Source: JAPUME01 sp964605715 (GTDB taxonomy: Bacteria > Acidobacteriota > Terriglobia > UBA7540 > JAPUME01). From it: a stretch of DNA of 24,185 nucleotides. The DNA lies in the NCBI GenBank assembly GCA_964605715.1, contig CAZSDV010000033.1, positions 1 through 24,185 on the forward strand, read 5' to 3'. The notes under the pieces are model-generated. The model ran no database searches and had not been told where the DNA came from. It worked only from the letters and a program-made list of their open reading frames with translations. A program made the position numbers and the translations under genes. Position 1 is the first letter of the stretch; each line of letters begins with the position of its first letter. Shown one piece after another: positions 15,387 to 23,098 of the stretch.

Positions 15387-15769
15387 GGCAGATATAGAGG
15401 CCCTTGCAAATTATGAATCCTGGATTGAAAGCCAAGGTGAATAATCCAGAGGTAATTTGTCAGTTCATCTCCTAGGCATCCGAAGCAAGCCTTCCTGTTC
15501 CTCATCGAGGCAAGGAAACTATAGTTACAATGGACCACCCTGGAGAACTTATCATGAACGGTTTCTAAAATAAAACTATAAGCAGCTAGACTTCGTCACC
15601 AGTGTTATTTAATCTTTTCAGGAATGTGGGTTGAGAATGAGACTTGTCGTGATTGCCCAACTTCCTGAGCCTATAGTAAGATATTGAGCCTCCTGTTCCT
15701 AAGGTTATTATCAGAGACAAGGAGTACCTAAAAACTGAGAAAGGTTCCCGATAAGGGTTTGGTAATACG
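15387..15769. other. 383-base intergenic region between pgsA and mqnD
   Basis: No gene or known RNA is recognisable. It contains a CTGGATT/AATCCAG inverted repeat (15420-15426 and 15443-15449), a 10-base palindrome AACTATAGTT (15517-15526), a 10-base direct repeat TCCTGTTCCT (15493-15502 and 15691-15700) and a weak promoter candidate for mqnD. It is the divergent control region for both flanking genes. Confidence 0.6.
15653..15682 (+). promoter_or_regulatory. possible mqnD promoter
   Basis: TTGCCC (15653-15658) and TAAGAT (15677-15682) with an 18-base spacer, about 90 bases before the mqnD ATG. Weak consensus-based call. Confidence 0.28.
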
Positions 15770-16597
15770 ATGAAATTAAAGTTGGCCCACAGTCCTGATT
15801 CCGACGACGCTTTTATGTTTTATGCGCTGGCCGAAGGAAAGGTTCCGACCGGTGGCTTCGAATTTATCAACGTAATGGAGGACATTGAAACTTTAAATCG
15901 GAAGGCACTCGAAGCGGTTAACGACATCACGGCGATCTCCTTCCATGCCTACCCTTATTTGCCGGGCACATCCGGGTTGTTAACCTGCGGAGCGAGCTTC
16001 GGAGAAGGTTACGGGCCGCTATTGGTTGCAAAGAAGCACCTTGGGCTCGAGGATTTAAAGAGGGGAACGGTAGCTGTACCCGGGGCCATGACGACGGCTT
16101 TCCTGGTGCTGAAACTAGCCCGACCCGAGCTTGACACAGTGGTTGTCCCTTTTGACCAAATTCTCCAAAAAGTTGAGGAGGGCGAGGTTGATGCTGGGCT
16201 AATTATTCACGAAGGGCAACTTACCTATCAACAGCAGGGATTTAATAAGCTTTTGGACCTTGGGGAATGGTGGCAGCAAAAAACAGGACTACCTCTTCCT
16301 TTGGGCGGAAATGCGATTCGTCGTTCGCTTGGCACGGAATGCATCCGTGAGGTGGCTAGATTGCTCAAAACGAGTATTGAATATGGCCTGGAGCATCGCG
16401 AGGAGACGCTAGCTTACGCTCTTAAGTTCGGTAGAGGCCTGGAAACAAAGCTTGCCGATCGCTTCGTCTCGATGTACGTAAACCACTGGACACTAGATTA
16501 CGGTGAAAAAGGCCAGCAAGCAGTTCAAAGACTTCTTGATTGGGGGGCCAAAGAAGGAGTTCTTCCTTCTGGCGTGAAAGTGGATTTTCTTCCTTAG
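15770..16597 (+). CDS. mqnD: 1,4-dihydroxy-6-naphthoate synthase (futalosine menaquinone pathway)
   Basis: MqnD converts cyclic dehypoxanthine futalosine to 1,4-dihydroxy-6-naphthoate, so the organism probably makes menaquinone by the futalosine route. 275 residues, periplasmic-binding-protein fold without a signal peptide (cytoplasmic). Motifs: HSPDSDDAFMFYAL (7-20), FGEGYGPLLV, IIHEGQLTY, PLPLGGNAIRR and a C-terminal MYVNHWTLDYGEKG. These distinguish MqnD from MqnA. The gene is monocistronic here; no other mqn gene lies in the window. No strong ribosome site is seen before the ATG. It lies beside the heme/cytochrome cluster, consistent with a shared respiratory role. Confidence 0.92.
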   Translation: MKLKLAHSPDSDDAFMFYALAEGKVPTGGFEFINVMEDIETLNRKALEAVNDITAISFHAYPYLPGTSGLLTCGASFGEGYGPLLVAKKHLGLEDLKRGTVAVPGAMTTAFLVLKLARPELDTVVVPFDQILQKVEEGEVDAGLIIHEGQLTYQQQGFNKLLDLGEWWQQKTGLPLPLGGNAIRRSLGTECIREVARLLKTSIEYGLEHREETLAYALKFGRGLETKLADRFVSMYVNHWTLDYGEKGQQAVQRLLDWGAKEGVLPSGVKVDFLP

Positions 16598-16928
16598 TTG
16601 TCTCTCGGTGTGTTTTAGTTGGCTTGAAGGTGTCCGTGAGTCCTTGGATAATTTAAGAAATCTTATAGTGCATTGATGGTGAGAAACCGACCAGATCAGC
16701 ATTAAACCTAGGATGTCTTGCCTATTTTCTTGAACAATAGAAAAGAGAGGCACGAAATTTCCTACCTAACCATATTTGTCGTGACTTAGGGCTTGATTTT
16801 TTAGTCAAGTGGAGCTGAATTGACAATATGCGGTGGGTGCGCGAGAATGAACGTTCGAAATGATCTGCTGCAAAGGGTAGGAGGTTGTTTTTCCTTTATC
16901 CTTAATGAACCGGGACAGGTGAGAGTGT
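16598..16928. other. 331-base intergenic region between mqnD and ccmE
   Basis: No gene is supported. It holds the likely ccm promoter at 16820-16848 and two minor dyads (TTTTCT/AGAAAA near 16730-16750; CTTGA/TCAAG near 16791-16808) that are too weak to call terminators. Short frames here are unconvincing. Confidence 0.6.
16820..16848 (+). promoter_or_regulatory. likely promoter of the ccm cluster
   Basis: A perfect -35 TTGACA (16820-16825), 17-base spacer and GAGAAT (16843-16848) as -10, giving a leader of about 75 bases before ccmE. This is the best -35 in the window and sits before a nine-gene collinear cluster. Confidence 0.45.
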
Positions 16929-17357
16929 ATGGTGATGCCAAAGAAACAGTTAAAATTCGTTGTCGGGGTGGGAATTATCCTTATCGTTTTTTCCTGGCAG
17001 GCAATTGTAGGCTTCCAGGAAAACCAAACTTATTACATCACAGTGCAAGAGTTAGTGAAGGGGCCTGAATACGAAAAGCGGCTCCGAGTGGGTGGTATTG
17101 TGATGCCCGGTTCAATTCTTCGTGAGAATAACTCATTGACGTTTCGTCTTGAGCAGGAGGAGGACTCGATTCCTGTTGTCTACGTTGGGATGGAAACCCC
17201 GCCGGATACTTTTGTTGGTGGCGCAGAAGGTATCATAGAGGGTCGCTACGTAGATAGCGGCGTCTTTCACGCAGAACATATTCAAGCTCGCTGCACCTCG
17301 AAGTACGAGGCTGGCCCGGGACTTGCTCTTCGCCCAATAAACGAATCCCCCGAGTGA
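16929..17357 (+). CDS. ccmE: cytochrome c maturation heme chaperone CcmE (CXXXY variant)
   Basis: Periplasmic membrane-anchored heme carrier that passes heme to the CcmF lyase. 142 residues: one N-terminal membrane segment (about 10-28) then an OB-fold domain with LRVGGIVMPGS, IPVVYVGMETPPDTF and the C-terminal heme-binding segment. Classical CcmE has HxxxY (His130 in E. coli). Here the motif is CTSKY (Cys122, Tyr126), the CXXXY form described in archaea and some bacteria such as sulfate reducers. Start ATG 16929 follows AGGTGAG; the next in-frame ATG at codon 3 is also possible. First gene of the ccm cluster, seven bases before ccmF. Confidence 0.93.
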   Translation: MVMPKKQLKFVVGVGIILIVFSWQAIVGFQENQTYYITVQELVKGPEYEKRLRVGGIVMPGSILRENNSLTFRLEQEEDSIPVVYVGMETPPDTFVGGAEGIIEGRYVDSGVFHAEHIQARCTSKYEAGPGLALRPINESPE

Positions 17358-17364
17358 CAGTTTT

Positions 17365-19554
17365 ATGAACCAAGCTGCAAGTTTAATGCTGATTGGTGCG
17401 TTGGCTCTTGCCGCCTATGCGGTAGTGTGCTCCTTTGTGGCGGGTGGGACCAGGAATAAGCGGCTCTTAAAAAGTGCTGAGCGAGCCACCTACGGCTTTC
17501 TGGGTATGATCACGCTCACCGTAATTGCCCTCGAAATCTTGATTCTCAAAGATAGTTTTTACCTTGGCTATGTGGCTTCGCATTCAAACCGTGACCTACC
17601 GCTTTTTTATAAGATTTCCGTGCTTTGGTCGGGCCAAGAAGGATCTTTACTGTTTTGGACATGGCTGATGGCGATCTATTGCGGTGTGGTCGTTTTTCAG
17701 AATCGATACCAGAACCGACAGCTACTTCCTTATGTAATTGGTATCTCCATGTCCACCGCAGCATTTTTTACAATCTTGATCGTTTTTGTGGCTAATCCAT
17801 TCACTGAACTGGCTCTTGCTGAGAGTGCTGGTATAGCGCAAAGGTTTGTTCCCCCCGACGGAATGGGATTAAATCCAATTTTACAGCACCCAGCTATGGT
17901 TATTCATCCTCCAATGCTTTACCTGGGATTTACTGGTTTCGTGATCCCTTTCGCTTTTGCTATGGGAGCCCTAATCACACGTCAGCCAGGGGAGAATTGG
18001 ATTCGCACGACTCGGCGCTGGACCATGGTGCCCTGGCTATTTCTTGGTATCGGTATCCTTCTGGGGGGTAGTTGGGCATATGCTACGCTTGGCTGGGGTG
18101 GCTATTGGGGTTGGGATCCAGTGGAGAACGCATCTCTGCTGCCCTGGCTTTCAGGGACCGCTTTCCTGCACTCGGTCATGATTCAGGAAAGGCGTGGCAT
18201 GCTGAAGGTTTGGAACATGGTGCTGGTGATCTTAACTTTCTTTCTATGCATATTCGGAACCTTTTTAACACGTAGTGGAATAATTTCTTCGGTTCATGCC
18301 TTTGCACAGTCTCCTCTAGGTGCTTATTTCGGTGTTTTTTTGTTTATTATTATTGTTTTTTCAGCTCTCGTTGTTTTGTTTCGATTGGATTACCTTCGGA
18401 CCGAAAATCGACTAGATTCTATGGTGGCACGTGAGAGTGGCTTTTTGTTTAACAACTGGATTTTGTTAGCCGCCATCTTTGCGATACTTTGTGGGACTTT
18501 ATTCCCGATCTTGTCGGAAGCAGTAAAGGGTGTAACGATCAGTGTTGGGCCTCCTTATTTTAATTCTGTGATTGTCCCGATCGGTTTGTTATTGCTAGCT
18601 TTGACAGGAGTAGGTCCACTTTTGGCTTGGCGGAAGACGTCAGTTGAAAGCTTGCGGCGGAATTTTTTCTGGCCGATCATAGGCGGACTAACTTCCGGGT
18701 TCATATTAGCAATCGTTCTCTATTTTACCCAATCCTACCCGCTGACTTACCTGATCCCTCCGTTGCTACTTATGCTTCTGGTGGGCTTACTTTGGGAAAC
18801 CCTTAAGAGAGATCTCTACTGGTTCATTGTTGCTGGTGTACTAGGAGTTATTTTCCTTTTCGTCTATGAGGGGGATATTCTTTATCCCTTGGCCACTGTG
18901 ATGCTATGCGTTTTTGTGGCCTGGACCATTCTTTCTGAGTTTTATAAGGGTACGAGGACGCGCCAGAAGAATTCGGGCGAGAGTTTTTCCCGGTCATTGT
19001 ATAACCTAACTATGCGCAACACGCGGCGTTACGGTGGATTTGTGGTTCATTTGGGAATTGTCCTACTTTTTGTAGGGTTTACAGGTAAGGCATTTACGGC
19101 ACATGAAAAATTAGCCATGCTTGAAGGTGACGAACTGGTAATCAACAATTATACCTTGCGTTGTGAAAACCTGAGCAATGGAGAAACTGCAAATTACATC
19201 TATGACCGGGCGGTAATTTCAGTGACGCAGGGAGGTGAGTTGTTGGGAACACTCACACCTGAACAGCGCTTCTTCAAGGCCAGCCAGCAGGCAGCTACTG
19301 TGGTTGCCATCCGTGGGTTCCCATCTACACTGGTAGAAGACTTGTATGTGGTATTTTCCGGCCGAGAGGAGAAGACCGGTCGAGCCGTTATTGAGGTTTA
19401 CGTTAATCCGTTGGTAGCATGGGTATGGATTGGTGGGTTCGTAACATTTTTGGGGACGCTCCTAGCCTTGTTTCCGAGCGTTTCAGAGAGGCGAACGCCT
19501 GACCTACCTAACGCGGTCGATGAGCCAACCGTTGCTAATCAGCAAGCTGTTTGA
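17365..19554 (+). CDS. ccmF: cytochrome c heme lyase subunit CcmF
   Basis: Large integral membrane protein that, with CcmH-type partners, ligates heme to apocytochrome CXXCH cysteines on the outer face of the membrane. 729 residues with many hydrophobic helices. The WWD heme-handling domain starts at residue 243 (GWGGYWGWDPVENAS). Conserved His residues lie in LQHPAMVIHPP (His175, His181) and near SVHAFA. The periplasmic C-terminal domain (about residues 570-690) is followed by a final membrane helix (VNPLVAWVWIGGFVTF). Full length with no truncation. The ATG at 17365 is close behind ccmE, so cotranscription is likely. Confidence 0.97.
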   Translation: MNQAASLMLIGALALAAYAVVCSFVAGGTRNKRLLKSAERATYGFLGMITLTVIALEILILKDSFYLGYVASHSNRDLPLFYKISVLWSGQEGSLLFWTWLMAIYCGVVVFQNRYQNRQLLPYVIGISMSTAAFFTILIVFVANPFTELALAESAGIAQRFVPPDGMGLNPILQHPAMVIHPPMLYLGFTGFVIPFAFAMGALITRQPGENWIRTTRRWTMVPWLFLGIGILLGGSWAYATLGWGGYWGWDPVENASLLPWLSGTAFLHSVMIQERRGMLKVWNMVLVILTFFLCIFGTFLTRSGIISSVHAFAQSPLGAYFGVFLFIIIVFSALVVLFRLDYLRTENRLDSMVARESGFLFNNWILLAAIFAILCGTLFPILSEAVKGVTISVGPPYFNSVIVPIGLLLLALTGVGPLLAWRKTSVESLRRNFFWPIIGGLTSGFILAIVLYFTQSYPLTYLIPPLLLMLLVGLLWETLKRDLYWFIVAGVLGVIFLFVYEGDILYPLATVMLCVFVAWTILSEFYKGTRTRQKNSGESFSRSLYNLTMRNTRRYGGFVVHLGIVLLFVGFTGKAFTAHEKLAMLEGDELVINNYTLRCENLSNGETANYIYDRAVISVTQGGELLGTLTPEQRFFKASQQAATVVAIRGFPSTLVEDLYVVFSGREEKTGRAVIEVYVNPLVAWVWIGGFVTFLGTLLALFPSVSERRTPDLPNAVDEPTVANQQAV

Positions 19555-19579
19555 GAACCCATGGAGGGTTTAAGAAACG

Positions 19580-20038
19580 ATGCCCCGAACTGTAGCTATC
19601 TTGGTGATGCTGGCTATGTTCTGGCCTCAGGTGATCCGCTCCGATGTAGTTGATGATCTTGGGTCAAAACTACTCTGCCAGTGCGGTAACTGCGCTTATC
19701 TGCTCGGGAATTGTGGCATGTATGGGTGTTCTTCCCGCAAGGTGATGACCCAAAAGATTGACCTGGCTCTTGCTGAAGGAAAGAATGAGGAAGCTATTCT
19801 GGATGATTTTGTAGACCAATACAGCCTCAAGGTTCTAGCTACTCCTCCAGCAGAAGGATTTAACCTTCTGGTTTGGATTTTACCTTTTTTGGGAGGGAGC
19901 CTCGGTTTGATTTTGGCAGGCTGTGTAGCCTTTTCGTTGAAGAAGAAAGCAGCTTTGGCTCATGTCAAATCTGCTGAGAGTTCTGACCCTGTGATTCTTC
20001 AAAAAGTAGAGAAGGAGCTACAGGACTTTTCTAAGTAA
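19580..20038 (+). CDS. ccmH: CcmH-family cytochrome c maturation thiol protein (Cys-rich variant)
   Basis: CcmH proteins reduce or hold the apocytochrome CXXCH thiols for heme ligation, using an LRCxxC motif. This 152-residue protein has a signal sequence (about 1-20), the usual helical domain (residues 24-90) ending VLATPPAEGFN, a membrane helix (about 96-119) and a short charged cytoplasmic tail. The cysteine site is expanded: LLCQCGNCAYLLGNC then GMYGC (Cys33, 35, 38, 45, 50) instead of two cysteines. I recall similar cysteine-rich forms from acidobacterial genomes. A GGAGGG site lies ahead of the ATG, 25 bases after the ccmF stop. Confidence 0.9.
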   Translation: MPRTVAILVMLAMFWPQVIRSDVVDDLGSKLLCQCGNCAYLLGNCGMYGCSSRKVMTQKIDLALAEGKNEEAILDDFVDQYSLKVLATPPAEGFNLLVWILPFLGGSLGLILAGCVAFSLKKKAALAHVKSAESSDPVILQKVEKELQDFSK

Positions 20039-20062
20039 ATTCCTTAATGTCCCTTTGAGATA

Positions 20063-20479
20063 ATGACGCTGATATTTGCTGTTATCTTACTCGCAGTTGT
20101 TATCATCTATGTTCTGGCGCCGCTATATGGAAAAGTGAGTGCGAGCGAGGGTGTTCTCTCCCCTGATGTCACCCCTGCAGTTCATTTGGAAGAGCAGAGA
20201 AAGGTGATTTACCAAAATGTTGAGGACCTTGAGTTTGAATATCAAGCAGGGAAGCTTTCCAAGGAAGATTATCAACGTACGCGGCAGGATTACATGGCTG
20301 AGGCGGGAGATTTGATGGCCCAGGAGCTGAGCCTGTCGCAAAAATCGCCTGCCACTCATCATTCTCCCTCATTACCAGCGAGCACCACCCATCCATGTCC
20401 TCAATGCGGAGCTATTGCTTCCCAGAAGGCCAAATTCTGTTCGGAGTGCGGGATCCATTTAACGCCTGACTCTGAGTGA
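20063..20479 (+). CDS. CcmI-like membrane protein with C-terminal zinc ribbon
   Basis: 138 residues. The N-terminal membrane helix (about 3-21) is followed by a charged helical segment with DLEFEYQAGKLSKEDYQRTR (55-74), which matches the short N-terminal module of CcmI/CycH that follows its first membrane helix. The TPR domain of full CcmI is absent. A low-complexity His/Ser/Pro linker (about 92-110) leads to a C-terminal zinc ribbon (CPQC, Cys112/115; CSEC, Cys126/129). By the positive-inside rule the ribbon should face the cytoplasm. Possibly a scaffold of the heme lyase. The stop overlaps the next GTG start by four bases. Confidence 0.8.
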   Translation: MTLIFAVILLAVVIIYVLAPLYGKVSASEGVLSPDVTPAVHLEEQRKVIYQNVEDLEFEYQAGKLSKEDYQRTRQDYMAEAGDLMAQELSLSQKSPATHHSPSLPASTTHPCPQCGAIASQKAKFCSECGIHLTPDSE

Positions 20480-21570
20480 GATATCTGTCCATGCTAAATT
20501 TTTTCCATGGGTTTCACACGAAGCACTTGCCTTGCAGGAAGACCTGGATACGGTTGGGTTTCTTCATTGGTTTTTGTATTCTAGGTGCCCCTCTAGGAGC
20601 TCAGCAGGTCGGAATTCGTGGGAGGGTCATTGAGAAGCCCTCCAATAGGCCTGTATCCAAACAGAAAGTGAATCTAGTTTCGGTCCGCGAAAGTATGCGC
20701 ACCGTCTCTACCTTTGTTACTGATGATGAGGGTAAATTCGCAACCAGCGATGGAGAAATTCTCTCTGACGGTGTCTACCTGTTAAATCTTTTTTACAAGG
20801 CAGTTCGCTACGACATTCCCTTGGTACTGGACGGCGACAAATCTGAAGAAGTCACGATTGATGTTTATGGTACAACGGAATCACCCGCCGCGATACGAGT
20901 TCGGCGCGCACAAATCTTTCTATCCGCCGAAGGGAAAAATATTCAGGTGCAGGAAGCCTACGAGATGGAAAATCACGGCGATCAAGCATTTTCCTCATCT
21001 ACCGGGACTTTTAGCATTCGCCTTGATCCAGCGATTAATACTCCACCCGTCATCACCGCTACCGGCGTTATGAACCTTCCAATACCTCAAACCCCTAAGC
21101 CTACGGGGGAACCGGGGGAATTTTTCATTTCATACCCCCTCAAACCCGGAGTTACGGTAGTTCACATTTCCTATGAGGGAGATTACAGCTTAGGGCATTA
21201 CATTCTGCGAGACCGTGTGCCCTTTAGGATTGATCGCGCAGAAGTCCGGGTGTCCCCGGGAAACTTGCGGATTAGCTCACCCGTCCTGAGCTCAGCAGGT
21301 CCTGATGCTTCTACAGGATTGGCACGATGGGTAGTGACAGGACTCGAGCCCAACTCCCCAGTAGAGCTTTACCTAGAAGGTGAATCTGGTCCAGTGAGGG
21401 AGGCGCGTGACAGTTCTGGTGAGATTGAAGGTGGCGACGGTGGAGTAATTGATGTTCCTAACGCTGTGGACCAAAGAAAGTGGACTCTCTTGGTATTAAT
21501 GTTCTTGGTCATGATCGGTAGCGCTGCCTTCTTTTTGTTCCTAGCTAGACGGGGTGCACCGAATAGGTAA
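20476..21570 (+). CDS. membrane-anchored protein with carboxypeptidase-regulatory-like domain
   Basis: 364 residues; GTG at 20476 overlaps the previous stop, and an in-frame ATG at 20491 is an alternative. A hydrophobic signal segment (about 25-42, ending GAPLGAQQ) leads to a beta-sandwich of the carboxypeptidase-regulatory type (about 45-130: GIRGRVIEK, TFVTDDEGKFATSDG). Two further beta-rich stretches without a recognised family follow (about 135-330), with a Gly/Asp/Glu-rich linker near 315-328. A C-terminal membrane helix lies at about 336-356, with a basic tail (RRGAPNR) inside. The bulk should be periplasmic. Its place between ccmH/I and ccmA suggests a role in cytochrome maturation, but none is established. 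Confidence 0.85.
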   Translation: MRYLSMLNFFHGFHTKHLPCRKTWIRLGFFIGFCILGAPLGAQQVGIRGRVIEKPSNRPVSKQKVNLVSVRESMRTVSTFVTDDEGKFATSDGEILSDGVYLLNLFYKAVRYDIPLVLDGDKSEEVTIDVYGTTESPAAIRVRRAQIFLSAEGKNIQVQEAYEMENHGDQAFSSSTGTFSIRLDPAINTPPVITATGVMNLPIPQTPKPTGEPGEFFISYPLKPGVTVVHISYEGDYSLGHYILRDRVPFRIDRAEVRVSPGNLRISSPVLSSAGPDASTGLARWVVTGLEPNSPVELYLEGESGPVREARDSSGEIEGGDGGVIDVPNAVDQRKWTLLVLMFLVMIGSAAFFLFLARRGAPNR

Positions 21571-21657
21571 TCGCCTCCGCATTTTGTATTTTAGAGTGAT
21601 ACACTGGATCGCCGAAGTCGCAAAATTAGCCATGAGAAATTAGATGGCTAGATCCCC

Positions 21658-21664
21658 AGGGAGG
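21658..21664 (+). promoter_or_regulatory. strong Shine-Dalgarno site in front of a probable ATT start
   Basis: AGGGAGG at 21658-21664, followed by eight bases and then ATT at 21673. No ATG, GTG or TTG is in frame between the upstream TAG (21649-21651) and 21754, so this site decides the ccmA start. Confidence 0.65.
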
Positions 21665-21672
21665 TACGAAAA

Positions 21673-22356
21673 ATTCCCACCAACTCCCCCCTTCTGGAAT
21701 TCCGAGGAGTCTGGAAGTTCTATGGATCCACGGCTGCCCTTACGGACGTCCACTTGAAAGTGTCTCCTGCCGAATCGATTCTTCTTTACGGGCCAAACGG
21801 TGCCGGGAAGACTACCCTTCTTCGGATGCTCGCTTCTTTGTTGCGGCCCACTGAAGGGGTAATCAATTGGGGAGGCAAACCCTTGAGTGGGCAAGTAGAG
21901 GAGTATCGGCGAACAGTAGGTTTTATTTCTCACGCAAGTTTTCTCTACCAGGATCTCACGCCTCGGGAAAATCTCTCCTTCTTTGGAAAGCTTTTTGGTT
22001 TGGCCAAGGACAACACGATGAATGAGGAGCTGTTAGATTTTTTTGACCTTACGGTTCGGGCAGATGACCCGGTGCGACATTTGTCCCGGGGCTTGCAGCA
22101 ACGAGTTTCGCTGGCACGGGCATTGATTCATGATCCAAAAATACTCTTACTTGATGAACCATTTACGGGATTGGATGAGGGGACAGTCAGGCTATTGATT
22201 GACCGGTTGAATAAGGAAAGGGCAAATGGGAAATGTATCTTAGTTGCCACTCATAGTTTTGAACGTGGAGCAGCCGTTGCAGATCGTATCTTACAGCTCA
22301 ATGCAGGTAGAGTCGTGAATGAAGGGCCCCTTGCACTGGAACAAGGGAAATTATAG
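21673..22356 (+). CDS. ccmA: heme exporter ATP-binding protein CcmA (probable ATT start)
   Basis: ABC ATPase that with CcmB drives release of holo-CcmE in cytochrome c maturation. Reading from ATT 21673 gives 227 residues. The N-terminal strand LLEFRGVWKFYG provides the aromatic A-loop, then Walker A GPNGAGKTT, SFLYQDLTPREN (Q-loop region, no Gln at the usual place), signature LSRGLQQR, Walker B ILLLDEP and the H-loop VATHS. The first standard start codon in the frame (TTG 21754) would remove the A-loop strand and leave 200 residues, so I prefer the ATT behind AGGGAGG. The gene lies upstream of ccmB in standard order. Confidence 0.9.
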   Translation: MPTNSPLLEFRGVWKFYGSTAALTDVHLKVSPAESILLYGPNGAGKTTLLRMLASLLRPTEGVINWGGKPLSGQVEEYRRTVGFISHASFLYQDLTPRENLSFFGKLFGLAKDNTMNEELLDFFDLTVRADDPVRHLSRGLQQRVSLARALIHDPKILLLDEPFTGLDEGTVRLLIDRLNKERANGKCILVATHSFERGAAVADRILQLNAGRVVNEGPLALEQGKL

Positions 22357-22413
22357 TTGGCGAATTTCAATTAAATCTTTACGGCCACGACCTTTTAAAA
22401 TGGGTCTGACCTG

Positions 22414-23097
22414 GTGTATCAGCCGATGTTAGAAAAAATTGCAGCAGTGTTCTTCAAAGACCTGAAGCTTGAATGGCGGAGCCGTGAGACCTTGGTTACG
22501 GTGTGCCTTTTTAGTATCGTTGTTGTCTTTATCTTTAATTTTGGTTTCGAGCCCACCCGGCAGGAGACACTTCGCTTGCTTCCAGGTTTGCTCTGGGTGG
22601 CATTCTCCTTTTCTGGAGTTTGGGTTTGTAACCGTTCATTCGCCATGGAAAAAGAGAATAATTGCTTGGAGGCGACAGTTTTGGCTTCGATGGACTCCGG
22701 GGTAATTTATTTAGGAAAAGTCTTGGCTAATCTTCTGTTTATCCTGGCTGCAGAAATTGTGGTGCTATTTCTTTCCGTTATCTGGTACAACCTTCCCTTT
22801 AGATCGATTAACGGGTGGTTATTACTGGTTGTTTTTCTTGGAACATTGGGTTACGTGGCCGTGGGAACCTTGTTTGCCGCTATTGCAGTTAACACGAGGA
22901 TGAGGGAGGTGATGCTACCTATTCTGCACTTTCCAGTCGCAGTACCAGTTTTCATTGCTGCCATGGAAGCTACGTCAGGAGCCCTTCGGGGCCAACCTGT
23001 AAGCGAATACTTGGGCTGGATTCGATTGCTTATTTCGTTTAGCATTATCTTCACGACGGCATCATACTTGCTTTTTAGATATGTGGTAGAGGAGTGA
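22414..23097 (+). CDS. ccmB: heme exporter membrane protein CcmB
   Basis: Membrane subunit of the CcmAB transporter. 227 residues with six hydrophobic helices. Recognisable are the N-terminal FFKDLKLEWRSRETL, the ASMDSGVIYLGK loop, which matches the coupling region seen in CcmB, and a final hydrophobic segment. Start GTG 22414 or ATG 22426, twelve bases later and in frame; neither has a clear ribosome site. It follows ccmA by 57 bases and precedes ccmC by one base. Confidence 0.93.
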   Translation: MYQPMLEKIAAVFFKDLKLEWRSRETLVTVCLFSIVVVFIFNFGFEPTRQETLRLLPGLLWVAFSFSGVWVCNRSFAMEKENNCLEATVLASMDSGVIYLGKVLANLLFILAAEIVVLFLSVIWYNLPFRSINGWLLLVVFLGTLGYVAVGTLFAAIAVNTRMREVMLPILHFPVAVPVFIAAMEATSGALRGQPVSEYLGWIRLLISFSIIFTTASYLLFRYVVEE

Positions 23098-23098
23098 T

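Noticed and set aside
16820..17068. 82-codon plus-strand frame overlapping the ccmE start
   Set aside because: It runs through the promoter and out of frame into ccmE; its translation has no family resemblance.
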